A stretch of DNA of 64,000 nucleotides, taken from NCBI GenBank assembly GCA_025504975.1, contig JANUWI010000010.1, positions 372,001 through 436,000 of the forward strand. The letters are read 5' to 3'. Each line of letters opens with the position of its first letter. Within the stretch, counting starts at the first letter, position 1. The DNA is from Plenodomus lindquistii (lineage: Eukaryota > Ascomycota > Dothideomycetes > Pleosporales > Leptosphaeriaceae). Positions 1 to 12,500 of this stretch are shown here, piece by piece. The notes below the pieces were generated by a model. The model searched no databases and had not been told where the DNA came from. It saw only the letters and a list, made by a program, of their open reading frames with translations. A program made the translations under genes and the position numbers.

Positions 1-1
1 G

Positions 2-187
2 CGCGAACAGTTGTGGCGTCAGCGATGGGCGAGAGCGGAACAGGTGCTTAAGGAGCAGAACGTAGTGTTGAGGAGTTGGAGGGTTGGGACTGATGTTGTT
101 GGAGAGAGTGAGAGGATTATCAAGGAGGCGCAACGGAAGTGGAAGGCTGAGGGGAAGGGGAGTAATGGGGTGGGGAATGGCCGGTAA
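2..187 (+). CDS. 3' end of a gene cut by the window edge, unknown product
   Basis: Frame 2 is open from the window edge for 61 codons and ends in TAA at 185-187. The visible C-terminus is rich in Arg, Lys, Glu and Gln in its first half, with the spacing of an amphipathic helix or coiled coil, and ends in a Gly/Asn/Lys-rich tail. The other two frames on this strand and the opposite strand look like low-complexity shadows. No ATG is needed because the start lies outside the window. I do not recognise the family. The alternative is a chance open frame, since only 186 bases are visible. Confidence 0.4.
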   Translation, partial: REQLWRQRWARAEQVLKEQNVVLRSWRVGTDVVGESERIIKEAQRKWKAEGKGSNGVGNGR

Positions 188-2184
188 TGCAGAGGGTGGA
201 GTAGAGATAGAGGGAGAGGGAGATGAAGCACTGTTCTTTCCATACATACTCTTGAGCGGTGTTCTCGTTGGGATGTGTAGCTACGAGATATTGTCCACCT
301 TGTTAGACGCAATGTTGGACTCGAAGTGTAGCCGTAACGTGTACTTTTGACACCAACATGCTTCTATAAGAAATGGATGCATGGTGAATCCCCTAACAGG
401 TAGGTCTTCGCTATTGCACAGTCACATCCGCGATTCGGGATAAAACATAATTAGCATGCTTATACAACGAAGGAATCAACCAAGAGTCATTAACAAGTCA
501 ACCAGCTAAAAACGCAGCAACAATCTTATAACCAGATGAGTTCTACGGCGTATATATACCTTAGTCTAGTATACTAACCCGCACACCTGCACGTCGTTAT
601 ATAACTCACTCCACCCATCCATCACATATCTATCTATTCCTTCCTCCCCTCTCCTTCAATCAACTCAACTTTAGACTTTACCAAACGGAAACTTATTTGA
701 ACTTGGAAATTTGTGCTAGAATGTGATACGTTTTTACTTAATTCTACACGAGATAGCCTTAAGCCAGGATGGTGGGAGATTTCTAGTGTTTTTGCGGGGT
801 GAATCAAGGGAGATGGATGGATGGATGGATGGATGGATGGATGGATGGATGGATGGATGGATGGATGGATGGATGGATGGATGGATGGATGGATGGATGG
901 ATGGATGGATGAATGGATGTGAGGCTGGGCAAATAAGTCAACTTATACGAAGATGCATCTGTGCGATTGGTAGAAGGTCGTTATTGTAGTGTTTTTTTTT
1001 TCAGGTGGCTTCGTGGTGTGGATTGAGGCAATGCATATTAAGGGCTGTGGTGTATTCCAGGGTAAGCATTATTAAACATCTCGAGTCTGGAGGTGTCTCG
1101 TGGTGGTTGTGTGTTTTCTAGTGACAGTTATAGTTTGAATTGTGTTGTTGACCTTTTTTCGAGGTTCGATGGAGTGGGTGGACTGGGGTTGTGAGGTGAT
1201 TCGAGGACTGAGGGGTTATGCGTGGTGTGTGTGTGTGTGTGGATGGGGGGTAGGATGAGTTGATTTTGGTTTGGGGTATCCGAGAGGTTTGCTTATAGGA
1301 TAAGGCTGGGAGTGAAGTATAATGCATATCCGTTCTTGTGGCTCGCTGGAGATTTCTATGAGCTGATGATTAGACTATTGGTTGAGTTGAAGTGGTGAGA
1401 GGGCTCTTGAAATGTAGTACGCCCACTGAGATTCGGACATGACTTCAGAGTTGTTGTAGGACTTCTAGTATCAGCTCTACACATGCGATGTGGAACAACT
1501 CTACTTCTCATGTCTAATGTATGGCCACAGCACATGCCTTTATTAGCATACCATGCCTGTTTTCTAGAAGGTGATCTAGGAACATGTAGATATCGATAGG
1601 GCCGAGTCGGAGGGCTGGAGTTACTAGTCATAGTTGTCACCCCACATACGGGATGAATCCTGACCCATGAAACAGTATTGACTCAAGCCAATGTGAGGCA
1701 GGTGAATTAGTGAAGCGAGTATGCGTCTCTGCAAGATTACATCATATGTACTTCATATCCATCAACGCAACAAGATGGACGAAACACCTATAGTGAAGTC
1801 CCAAAAGCATACACAAGTACTCCACCTCGACCATGGACGTCGAAGCGAGCCAAGGAAAGGACATCCGGGGAAGTCGCGAACCTAATTAGACTTTCCCACT
1901 AGCGACCACCATACCGTGGCTGCGGATAGCGCTTGATTGACACAAGTGCACGTCCTTTTCCCGCCATCTCTTTTAATGCTTGTTCACTTGAACCACTCAC
2001 GAAGTCTATGACATCACATCAAAACAATACCACCTAAGCCAAGCCTAAAGCTTGGATCTGCAAGGTACATAATAGGTTGCGACGCGTGCAATCTGAACAC
2101 GTTCACGACAACCACGCGACTTTCACACAACCATCCCCGCAAGAAAGAACCAGTATATCATTTGCGCTTTCAGAATCAGACAAA
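188..2184. other. intergenic, about 2 kb, no gene seen
   Basis: Only short unconvincing open frames are present. The stretch holds one long tetranucleotide microsatellite (annotated separately) and a GT-rich tract near 1220-1245. The last few hundred bases presumably carry the promoter of the gene starting at 2185. Confidence 0.6.
813..910. repeat. (ATGG)n microsatellite
   Basis: About 24 perfect tandem copies of a 4-base unit run without interruption, followed by one imperfect copy to about 919. Because 4 is not a multiple of 3, the array translates as a repeating Met-Asp-Gly-Trp in one frame, which creates a spurious open frame. Confidence 0.97.
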
Positions 2185-3033
2185 ATGTATGTAGTGCGCG
2201 AGTTCGCGTTTGGCGCGTGTCGAATGCGCTCGTGCAGAAATGGGGATTTGTGACGTATGCGCTGACATTGGGCGCTTCATATAGGGTTTCTAGCAAAGGA
2301 AAGCCGACGGATCAGAAGCTTCACGATAAGGTGAAGGAAGAGATTAAGCAGAAGACGAACAAGGACGGCGGTGGAAAGGGGCAATGGAGTGCGTGGAAGG
2401 TATGTCGAACTCTTGCTGGCTGCGCAATAGGGTGGATGCACAGCGCAAGTCGTGGCTTTCTGCAACTGCTTGCTTTGCTATATGTGTACGCGTGCTTACG
2501 CCTGAATCACAGGCTACAGAACTCTCCAAGGAGTATGAGAAGCGAGGTGGAGGTTATGAAAATGAGGCTGGCAGCAAGAATGAGCCGAGTATGTCAAGAC
2601 TCGACCACAACCCGCCAAGAAACGTAATGCTAACAACCTCCAAGAGAAGGGCGCCCCTCAACCAAAGTCCTCGAACAAGAAGAAGGCCGAGGAAAAGAAA
2701 GAGGAGAAAAAAGAGGAAGAAAAAGAAGAGTCTGACGACAAAGCTGCACCTCCAGCTGAGGAGAAAGAGGATGAAGAGGAGGAGGAGAAAGACGACACAC
2801 CTGCCAGCGCACAAAAGCCCAAGGCAAACACTGGCGCAAAGAAGAGCGATCCCAAGAAGAGCGAAAAGGCCAAGAAAGAGAAGAAGGAAGCTGCACCAAA
2901 AAAGGCAGCTAAAGAAAAGACCGAGGGCACAAGGAAATCGTCGAGAATCGCAGACGCTGATGGTGGCAAGAGGAAGACGTATGGCGAGGACGATGATGAC
3001 GAGGGAAAGGGAAAGAAGAAGAGCAAGGCGTGA
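2185..3033 (+). CDS. Lys/Glu-rich, probably nuclear protein of unknown function
   Basis: Model: join(2185..2187, 2238..2399, 2513..2588, 2645..3033), 209 aa. The phases close exactly and the last intron has a GCTAAC branch motif. Residues 1-80 form a compact domain containing WSAWK and a YEKRGGGYENEAGSKNEP-like stretch that resembles small conserved fungal proteins. Residues 85-209 are a low-complexity Lys/Glu/Asp tail with several nuclear-localisation-like KKK clusters, ending in KGKKKSKA. The start is the uncertain part. The only upstream ATG would be an exon consisting of ATG alone followed by a 50-nt intron without a clear branch site; the same frame otherwise has only GTG at 2217. I do not recognise a named family. 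A chromatin- or nucleic-acid-associated role is inference from composition. Confidence 0.7.
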
Positions 3034-3436
3034 GGCCGTCGGTGTCGGCGTTCAATTAACGAATGATAGCACCGCTCCTAGGTATTTGAGGTTTGCGAGT
3101 TGTGGGAACGTTGAGTATCAAGCGTGAAGAGTTGCGACAAGGGGAAGTTGCGTTGTTTGGTCTTGCCATGTGATTCTCATTACACGTATTGTATCCAGGT
3201 AGTAACAATGCTATGTATGCCTGCATGACCAGAAGCGTACTTCCACATGTGGTCAGATCACGTGTGTTTACAAGAATAAGTGGGGCTCCTTCCTACGTCA
3301 GAAACCGCAAAGGTTTGCCAGCAACGGCTTTGCTAGCCGACCGTATCTTGTGCTCACACAAACACAGTACCACGTCGTCCTTGCCCCGACATTGAGGAAC
3401 GCCAAGCTCTTACACCGATCAACGGTCTACTGCGGC
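3034..3436. other. convergent intergenic region
   Basis: This lies between two genes whose 3' ends face each other. No credible reading frame is seen. Confidence 0.6.
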
Positions 3437-4489
3437 TTACTGTGATCCTGTCGGCGACGCCGAGGTGCTCACGATGCTGCCAGAGGAGGACCCACTGCAC
3501 GGCAATCGCACTCCAATCCTGTAGCGGGAAGCGGTCAGTACATACACAATGTAGCTGACATGCAGTGCAGCTGTATGAGAGGTGACGGACCAGAGCTCGA
3601 CGCCCACATCCGACTCAGCCGCCAGACTCATGGCACTCGCAGAGAGGCCGCCCCTCAGAGTGCCTGAAGCGGTGGGCTGCTTGACTTGGACAAGGTCGCA
3701 TTGGGAGAAGCCGGCTCGCTCCACTACAAGAGCACCGCGAGGTGTCGCTGAAACTCCCTGGAAATCTTCAACCGATTGAGCAATGAAGTCGAGTTTTGTC
3801 AACTCACTACAGCCGCCTCGTCCGAGTCCGCCAGTTGCGTACAGAAGTCGACGAGTCTCGTTGCATGACCTCGTCGCCAGTAGGCTGGTGCAACGGCCAG
3901 AGTTGAGAGACGCATCTTGCCATTAAGATGTCTGTCATGGTATCGTCAACACTGCCAACCTCGTCTGGTTCCATGCATACCGGTACTTTGCAGGCTGTGT
4001 TGCTTCGTTGTACAGCTTCATGGCGACGGCACACTGATCTCTCTTGCGGTCGGCAGTCCAGCTGTGGGGCCGTTGGCCTGCAGACGGGTTTGAATCGGCT
4101 ACCAATCCCGCCGTGGTTCTGCTCGCAGGTTGCAAATGACCTAGGAAGATCGAGTCGGGCTTCAAAGTGATACTGCACACACCAACGATAGCTCTTTGAG
4201 TAAGACATCCCACCCGATAGGCGCTCTGGAGCGCTTCGTAGACGTGTTCGGCCTCATCTGTCTCCGCCACGTCTTCCGCCACCAGCACGACGCAAGCTGG
4301 ATTGTGAATCGCGGCTTCATACTCTGTCAAGTACGAAGCTACGGTATCTGCTGGGAACTCTCTGTACCGAGGACGTTGAAATTGGAAGGACGGCGACCAG
4401 AAGAAAGAAGAAGCGGCAACAATGGCAATTCGATTAAGGTCTTCAATTGTCGCCAAGCGAACACCTTCCACTGAGGGAACAGACAGCAT
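3437..4489 (-). CDS. GNAT-family N-acetyltransferase-like protein
   Basis: Model: complement(join(3437..3757, 3808..3931, 3981..4489)), 317 aa; introns are 50 and 49 nt and phases close. Exon 1 starts with a beta-alpha region (RLATIEDLNRIAIVAASSFF) typical of the GNAT N-terminus. The middle exon carries the diagnostic acetyl-CoA motif A, LSTLAVAPAYWRRGHATRLV, including the pyrophosphate-binding R-R-G-H-A loop. The last exon continues with a GVSATPRG segment and ELW, as in fungal GNAT relatives. The family transfers an acetyl group from acetyl-CoA to an amine; the substrate here is unknown. The final 35 residues after ELW are Ser-rich and may be mispredicted. An extra intron near the 3' end is possible. 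Confidence 0.75.
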
Positions 4490-5237
4490 GATGCTTTGAC
4501 ACTTTCAACAGCAGAAGGAAGCAACGTCTTACGCGCTGGCTACCGGCGGTATTTGAACGTGCGGTAAGTCGGAATCTAGCAGACCCTCTGCGTGGGGTGC
4601 AATGCAACCGCCCTGCACATATGCAAAGCCTGAAACCATTGGAGCATGGCAGTCTCGTGGTAACGTGGAGACGACCATTCACTGTGCTATCACGCTTCAC
4701 CACAATTGGCCAGGGGTGAGCAGCGACGGCCCCGCCACAAGATAGCAACACAGCATATTTCTCGTCACAAGCGGTACGACAACAACGTAGAGACAGCTCT
4801 TAGGGCGGGGAGCCTCCGTATACAGACGGCTCCATGCCTCTGCTGGGAGTGAGGCGGCGTGGTGGGCGAAGGTCGGGCTGCGCGCAGGAAGTTCTTGGGG
4901 TTGCGGGGTGACTGCCCTGACTAGCCAAGCTAGGACGTAAATGACCGATAGCAGTGGTGTCCTGTCCAAGCAGCAGCCCGGCCGCCAGGTCGTTCTCGCG
5001 CGTCTTGGTGCCTCCTTGAGCCTTTCTTCCTTCGAGCTGCGACCGTTAACAACATCGACAAGCGACCTTCCACGCAGCGTGTCAAGCATGCGCTCAATAG
5101 TTTGAGGTGGCCGTCCTTTGCCCTGTGCCCCTGCTATCGCCGCTGCTTGTTACCACACCCCGAATGAGCCTGGCACAACGCGCCCGTTCCACACAGAGCC
5201 CTTCAGCGCGTACACAATCAACGCCAACCAGCCCTCC
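4490..5237. other. divergent promoter region of the GNAT and Zn2Cys6 genes
   Basis: About 750 bases between divergent starts. The frame of the downstream gene is open back to about 5118 but lacks an ATG, so that part is taken as 5' leader. Nothing else is recognisable. Confidence 0.5.
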
Positions 5238-7734
5238 ATGTCGACCAAAACCAGCTCGCAGTACAGAGTCGCGCCTTCACACTACAGCCAGTCCACCAGC
5301 AGCCACGACCACCTGTATGCCCTAGCCACAGCGACCTGGCCAGCGGACCCTAACGTTGAACTTGACTCGTACTCCGGCCCGTCACCGGCGCAATACCTCC
5401 ACTATCCCCCTACCGGAGACGGCTCCGCGTCTCTCCAACCGCCAAACCCCCATCCCGCGTGGCCGCCAGGCGACATCCGTCCTGAGCTTCATGAATGGCA
5501 GTCTGTCTCGGCGGAACAGGCTCTGCCGGCCCGCTCCTCAGCCTCATACCCGCCCGTCGCATCTCATCAGAATCAACAGCGCCCAAGCCTGGACCTCAAT
5601 CTACCCCCAACAGTGCCCCTAGACCGAGCCGACCACCATGTCGCGCAGCAAAGCACACATCCTTTTGAGCATGTGCGCCTATTGTCAGTGAGTGCACTCG
5701 TGCGGTCATGCTTGGACTGACCCGTCGCTGAGCTGTTCTGACAGGAGCCTTCGGCCACCATGGCACAAGCACCCTACTCGGCAATGGCTTTGAAGCAGCC
5801 CGTTCACGTGCAGTACTCGCAGAATCAATTACAAACATCCCCACTACATGACAGTGCCAATAGCCATGGCCAATTACCGTCACAGCCTCCCATATCGTGG
5901 GGTATGCAGCCGCAGTACCTGGACCACGCCAACCATGCCTACTCAACCGTTGTGACGGGCGCTGCACAGAGCAACTTGTCTCCCTCAGCATGGACTGTCG
6001 ACACTCCTATTACCGTAATGGCGCCATCCATGTATCAACGCCCGCAGAATGAGAGCCAGGAGTGGTCTCTTCTTCCGGCCCAACACGGTTACAGGGCATA
6101 CGAAGACGTCCGCGCTCCACTTGATTCCTTCACCAATCCGGTCGTTGCCCAGACGGCCCAAGAGAGGCCGCCTTCCAAAAAGAAGGCTGCGAAGGTTCCG
6201 TCCTCGTTTGTTGAGCGTCAGGAGAAACTAAAAGTCTCAAGACGGCGGGGTCCTCTCCATGAGAAGCAGAGAGAAAAGACACACACTATGCGCAAGACTA
6301 AGAGAATATGCGTCCGTTGCAGATTCTACAAGTCTGGTGTAAGTCATGTGGACCATTCCTACGAAGATGTACATTAACCCTGTTAGTGCGATGAGGGCGA
6401 CCCTTGTGAGAAATGCGAAAAGATCACAGGTCATGCTAGATCGTTTCGTGAACCTTGCTATAGAGAGCATCTTGAAGACACGAGCCTAGTGCGCCGGTGT
6501 ATGTTATTGTTTCGGTTCCAGCGTGCCATCGACTGACACATACTAGGCAATGGCCGCGAACATCAAGAGGAAGCCGAATTCCTGGTTTACGATTGGGTAC
6601 AGCACAGCCAGCTGTTCGAGATGGAGATCATGTGGAGCCTTCCAGGCTACGGTCCAATACCACAAGCACAGCCTTTGCGCGTCACTTTCAGGCCATACAA
6701 TCCAAGGCGAGGCTCGCTTGACATGGCCGCGTCTGTCTGGACAAACAAGAATGGCGACATAACATCAGTCGAGCAACCAGCATATGCTATATATGACACG
6801 GCAAACCTAGTACCGACTTTTGAGAGGTACTTCTCGAGTTTACAGCCTGCGATCGAAGAGTGGGTTTTCTCCAGAATCCGTCAGGATGAGGTGGCCTTCC
6901 ACACTTACCAAGAGGTGGTGCGCATGCGCAGTGTAAAGGGCTCAAAGGCTCTTGATTTAGCTATGCGACTTCAATGTCTTTCTGTTGTCTCTCAAGGATA
7001 CGGTTCCGTTTGGTCCAACAACATACCCGGTATCCGTGAGTACGACTACACCAGACTTGGGCATAGCGATTACGAAGCGTACGATCGGAAATCCTGTGAC
7101 CGGCCGCTTCCAGGAGCAATAACTCACCAGATGGATGTGGCTGCTGTGAAATATTTGCGCAAATTGGAGAAGATGTTCGTCAAAGAGATGGCGGCATTGA
7201 TCTTCAAACCCAGGATCAAGCCGTGGTATGAACTTTTCCTAGCATTTTATGTTATCTTTTGGAATCTCGAGTACATCCAACATGGAGCATACGATTACAT
7301 CAAGTCCAAAAATGGTACTGTAAGTGGAAAGGATCTCGGTATAGAATTGGCGTGTGCTAACTGTACCAGATGATGGGGAATCAAGTTAGCAACGTAGTGA
7401 CGACACAGATCAAGAAGTGGGAATTTGCCTTTCCAGTTTTGCTCTATCATTGGCGTTGCATTCTTCGTGGCTATTCGCCATTCAAACTTGCACGCGATAA
7501 TCCCGAAGAACTACGTGAGAAAGGCCATATTGATTCTGAAGGCTTCGATTACGTAACAAGAATTGCAAACTTCTTCGATCGGTCGGACCCAGGTCAGTTA
7601 TTGATGATCATGTTTGACAGCTCGCGCTAATGTCAGCAGACCGATTTCAACCGCCCCTGACTGGCTTTGCTTCGGCGCACTGGTCTACTTCCAACGAATG
7701 GATTTTCAAGCTTTTCAAGGAAGCTGGCGCTTGA
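5238..7734 (+). CDS. Zn(2)-Cys(6) fungal transcription factor
   Basis: Model: join(5238..5687, 5745..6338, 6387..6498, 6547..7319, 7370..7592, 7640..7734), 748 aa. All five introns are 47-57 nt and in phase; the last has a GCTAAT branch site. Residues 1-280 are Pro/Gln/Ser-rich and disordered. A basic stretch (RRRGPLHEKQREKTHTMRKT) precedes an internal zinc cluster with cysteines at about 339, 342, 349, 355, 358 and 372. The rest is a helical regulatory region containing KAWYELF-like and NLEYIQHGAYDY segments, and the protein ends FKLFKEAGA. The zinc cluster in mid-protein after a basic arm is known from a subgroup of fungal C6 factors. It should act in the nucleus as a DNA-binding regulator; targets are unknown. 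The first exon begins at the first in-frame ATG after the leader. Confidence 0.85.
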
Positions 7735-8130
7735 TCATATACAGGATGTTCGCAAGCCTGACCTAGATCCAAAGCAGCAATTCGTCAAACTTCGACAGGG
7801 GTCCCAACGTCCCAACCCGACGTGCAAATATCGTGTACTAAGGCTTCTTTCCAAAAACTTCTGTTCAGCTGACACCAAGTCTCACTATTTCTTAGGTTGG
7901 GACGCCTTAACACCCAATTGTTATCCAATTACAATTCCATTAGTGTGCTGGTACAAGATTACCAGGGGGATAGACGACTATAAGTACAGTAGGAACATTG
8001 GTCTTTCTCCGTGAAGGAAATAATAAAAGACTTGACTCCAACCCATGCTACCACGTCTCACCTCACCGCAATCTCGATGTCATGTTTCCGAAGTTGTCCA
8101 TATGAGTACCGTACTGACCAAAGTAGAAAT
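7735..8130. other. convergent intergenic region
   Basis: This stretch separates the 3' ends of the Zn2Cys6 factor and the dioxygenase. No credible gene is seen in it. Confidence 0.6.
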
Positions 8131-9506
8131 CTAGCCGTGGCTCTCGCGGCCGCTAATGATCCTCCAGGGGTCGTTGTCGATGACGGGCAGGTTCTGGGGC
8201 CTACCGGGCATGAAGGGGTCGTCAAACCTATGGCGATACGAGGTGGGCTTGTCCCATGCGTTCTCGGGATCACGGAGGAACAAGCGTAGGAGGTGGCGAG
8301 TACTAGGCTTGCCGTCCGTGCCACGGTAAGCTCCGCGAGCGTGCATGATGCTCAAGTTGTTAAGGAATTGGATGTCGCCCTGTCGACGGTCAAGGGTAGT
8401 ACAGAAGCGCTTCGCTAAACCCTCGATAGTCTCCAAGGCATGCTCTTGTTTGGCCGTTAGGACGGGCATAGAGGAATCCCGGTGGATCAATGGGGTCCCC
8501 ACGAGTGGGGCCTTGACCAGCTGGCACATGGGCCTGCCTTTGGAAAAGAAGAGAGTTGGTCCTAGCTCAAGGTAAGGCGCCTTGTCCCTAACAGGGAGGT
8601 CAGGTTATGCTACATGGGGTATCTCGGGACGGGAGATGACCTACTTCTGCTTGAGTTCAAAGGGCCAGTCCGCGCCCGCCATGGTCTCCAGGACCTCGGG
8701 ATCGCTCTGCAGGAGCTCGTTGTAGATCGTTGGGAAGCTCACGATGAGCTGTTCACCGCCGACATTCCTTCCCCCGTCGTTGCGAACATGCAGAGCAATC
8801 ACATCACCGGAAAATCGATCGCTGTGAAAGTCCATTGCCGCCGTAACTTTTGAGCCGGCAAGCCCAATGTCCTTGGCCCAGACAGGAACAGCATCCTTGG
8901 TAGCATCACGAACATGACCTGGTAAATGCTCAGTACACGGGAAAGTGACCAAACTGACGGAACGGAGCGCTCTAACTTACTCAGGGTTTGGTTTGCATAC
9001 GGGTCAGTTGCACGTTGCGGGCAGACGTGTGCACATACTCCTACGAAAGCAATGACGGCTTCTTCGTCGTTGAAGCGGGCACCATCTAGACCACGGAGAA
9101 CGGCGACACCTCGGCCCTCGTGGAGTTCTTTACTGATTGAAGACAGCCGGCGCGTTAGGTCCGGATTGCCCAAGTCAAACGTCTCTTGGCTGATCTCTGA
9201 TCGGTGAATCCCGGCAACTGGGGAATCATGTTAGTTTAGTTTGGAAGATATCATTTTGCTGGTAGATCAAATACCCTACTCCAGAAATGGACATGACTTA
9301 CTTTTGACCTTGATGACTGCTGCCCGAATGTCTTGGATCTCACGGTCGCAGAGGCTGATAACATATTGTGCTGGATCGAGCTCCCCTCCCTTCCAGACCA
9401 TGGGTCCCTTGACGGCTGGTGCAAGCTTATCTGGAGCTGAGAAGGATGAAGAGTTACTTTGCAGACTCTCGTTGGAGGACCTCGTACTGAGTGAACGAAC
9501 CGACAT
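8131..9506 (-). CDS. TauD/TfdA-type Fe(II)/2-oxoglutarate-dependent dioxygenase
   Basis: Model: complement(join(8131..8587, 8645..8918, 8981..9217, 9302..9506)), 390 aa, the usual length for fungal clavaminate synthase-like TauD proteins. The iron-binding facial triad is visible: H179-S-D181 within AAMDFHSDRFSGDVIAL, and the distal H321 in NNLSIMHARGAYRG. R336 in STRHLLRLFLRD is the likely 2-oxoglutarate-binding arginine. Upstream, GRGVAVLRGLDGARFNDEE matches the N-terminal jelly-roll region. The family hydroxylates small molecules using O2 and 2-oxoglutarate; the substrate here is unknown and taurine is not implied. Three introns of 57-84 nt close in phase. The gene is convergent with the Zn2Cys6 factor; a regulatory link between them is only a possibility. 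Confidence 0.85.
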
Positions 9507-12500
9507 ATTAAGAATATGATAATTAATATTATCGTGTCGAATATGTTTGCGAATGTTGATTGTGGTGTCAGTCCTTCTTGGTCAGGGTGTATCAATGGCA
9601 AGGTCGGGTCTCGTATGTAAGAGTAAGTGGTCGAAAGCGAAGAAGAGGTCTGGGAGATGGTTTATTTATACACTCTTCAGGCATGGTTGAATGGATCATA
9701 CTGTGAAGTATGAGCAGTCGATTGTCACACGAACGCTGTCCTGGATGTGTTAATGTAGAGCTCGAGCTTACTGAGTCGCAATCAATAAGCGGATGGAAAT
9801 GGGAGAATGTGGTAAACCGTTGAATCATAGACAGCGGACGCTTGTCTAGCCTGCTGTGGCGCCTGATCGTCTTGCATGCTAAGGCGGAACCGCCCCTGTC
9901 ACCTTTGTCACCTGGTGGCCAAACGAACGTAGAGTATGCCAGTCAGCACAGGCTACCGCGCAAACCTCCACCACGTTTCTCGATTACACGGGTCCAGGCT
10001 CAAGGTGCATGCAGGCGTGACGGAACATATCGAAGCCTTGCCACACGGGCGAAACTAATGTGAGCCCCTGTCCAACTATCTTTTCAGTTACAATAAGAGC
10101 TACTATCGGCTTACCTTACCGCTATTTCCGAGGGTATGGGGAAGCTTGAGGAAGCTTCTCCGTGGCACACTTGGAAAATAACCGGCGGTGAAACTCAAGC
10201 TGCGAGGCGTCCTTATTCTCTCATTGTATGAAGAACTCATTGGTGTGATGCCGGAGAATGTCTATACTCTAGCAATGCACATGCTTCATGCACTCTCGTA
10301 GATCGCAGACGCTAGTGATGATTGCATGCATCAGCCCTACACGTCACTTCCCGCAATGATCCACTTTTGGACGTAGAGTGGGCACAATTACAGACTAGCC
10401 AGAGTCTAAGGCATCGATCAGGGTCTGCTTTTACCGTTGGACTTCAGCATTGCCTCGCGGACGTGATACTGTCAGAATGGACACGTATCAATACTCATCG
10501 GACAATGAAAGGGATTCATTCCTAAGTCTGGACTGATTCTGCATGTGCTCGATCACGCGGCAGCGGTTACATGAACGGTGCTCTTGGGTTTGCGAAGTGA
10601 CAAGGTGTTTAGAGATTGTCAACGTCGCCACACTTTCCTCGGTATGGCGGCATGGATTTTTTCACCGGATTGTTATACGCTAAGGTGATGTGATAGGCTG
10701 CATTTGGCATACTTGTGAATTTGGTCACGCAGTGGCCGCCTTTCGCTAATGCTTGATCGTGAAGGACGGCAGCCACGTCCCATGCAGCCGTTAGGGTAGG
10801 TCAAGGCGGCGGCTCGTTTGGACCTGGCTAGCAAATGAGCTCGAAGCAAACACTAGCTTACGGACTGTACTTTCCCTCTCGGTATTTTCATGAAACCTTT
10901 CTATACCTTTCCCTGCGAGACCGACAATTTTCTTTCACAAGTGGTTGCCGCTTGAAATAGAAAGTCCTCCTAGACAAAGAACCTACGAAGTTTTCAGACT
11001 TTCGTTTTGCGTGCCATGCAGTGTTGGGGAGGGATCTGTTGATTCGAGCACGCATTCTGCTTGGTGCCAATCAGAGGCCGTATCACTCCACCAACATATG
11101 TACCCGACCCTCCTCGGGGCAGTGCAAGGGCGCCACAAGCGGTTTGAGTGACTAGGTGACAGGTATACGCCAGCCACTGTGAGCCCTCCTATCATGGCCC
11201 GCGCGCTACCGGGCCGTTCGGTCATGGCGAGCTTGTACTCAGGCAAGAAAGCTAGTTGCGAGTAGCATACTCCACTTGCCGTCACTTGAAGCGAGATGCC
11301 TAGGCTGGCCGTCCGCGGAACCTGGAAGGATGAATGGCTTGGAGTTTCTCCACGTCTGTGAGAATGACTGCATGGATGCTTTACACATGATCAGCAGGAC
11401 GGTATACTATCCTTGACAACGGGCGTTACTCCCATAGCAGCATGCAGAGGAGGCTCTTATTACGAACCGAAAATCCTTGCGGGGGGGAGGTCAGAAAACC
11501 GATAGCGCATGGCTCGCCTGTGAGTGAAGGTTGCTAGAATGTGCTCGGCTTCGCTAGATTCTGACACCTGCATATGTCAATGCCTACATCTGGCCAAGTA
11601 TGACAGCCGTGACAGGTCTATGAGATACTTGCACATTGTAGAATTGCTAAGCACCACAGTCCGTGCTCACGCAGGGACTCTGCGGGGGCTGTGAACAGTC
11701 TCGGAACCGAGCGGTGAGAGCTTTGGGGGCTCATGGATTTATCGCCCGTAGCAGGTACGCTTCGTAACGAACTTTCAGTCCGCCGAACATCGAAAGTGTG
11801 GGCAATTGAGGGATACCCGAGGCTCATCGGTATGGTAGTAGTCTCAGTATCCATGACGTTCTTCAACGCCTAGATTAGCCAGCATTTAGCTCAATAGTTA
11901 CTGCGCCGGAATACCCCTGATCCGTTGACGAGCGAGGACAATGATGATTTTTGAAGATTCTCCAAATGCCGATGCATCCACAGAGCAGAAACACAAGCGC
12001 AACGTATGGCGTAGTCGGATTGGACAACGAGTGCATGAAACTGTGCCCAGTACGCCTTTGCGCTCGGTTGGTGCTCGTATAACACATGTTCAGCTGCGGC
12101 ACGGGATCGAAGGACGTAAAACTAGTTCTAGTCTACGCCTTGCAGAAGCTGATTTCGATACGCGCGTCTCCAATATAGCGTTCCAGACCAGAAGACGTTC
12201 TCGATGCGGCCGTGAAATTAATCTCACTCCATCTGCCACTCAGCTTTTTCTCACATACAGGTAGTCACAATGCGAATTACGTAGGCCTGCACACCGCAAC
12301 CGGTCATTAGGGAATTACCCAGAAGAGTGGGCATGAACTTCTGTTTCAGTATCCTGGCTCACTGGGGCCGAACGAGCACTGGAGCGGTCTTTGTCGGTGT
12401 GATTTGCGGACCGCGCTCTTGTCATTGTCTGCCCTGGCAGCACAAGCTCCGGATGCATGCTCATGATGTAGTAGCGTGCTTCGTGCAATGCACTGCAAAA

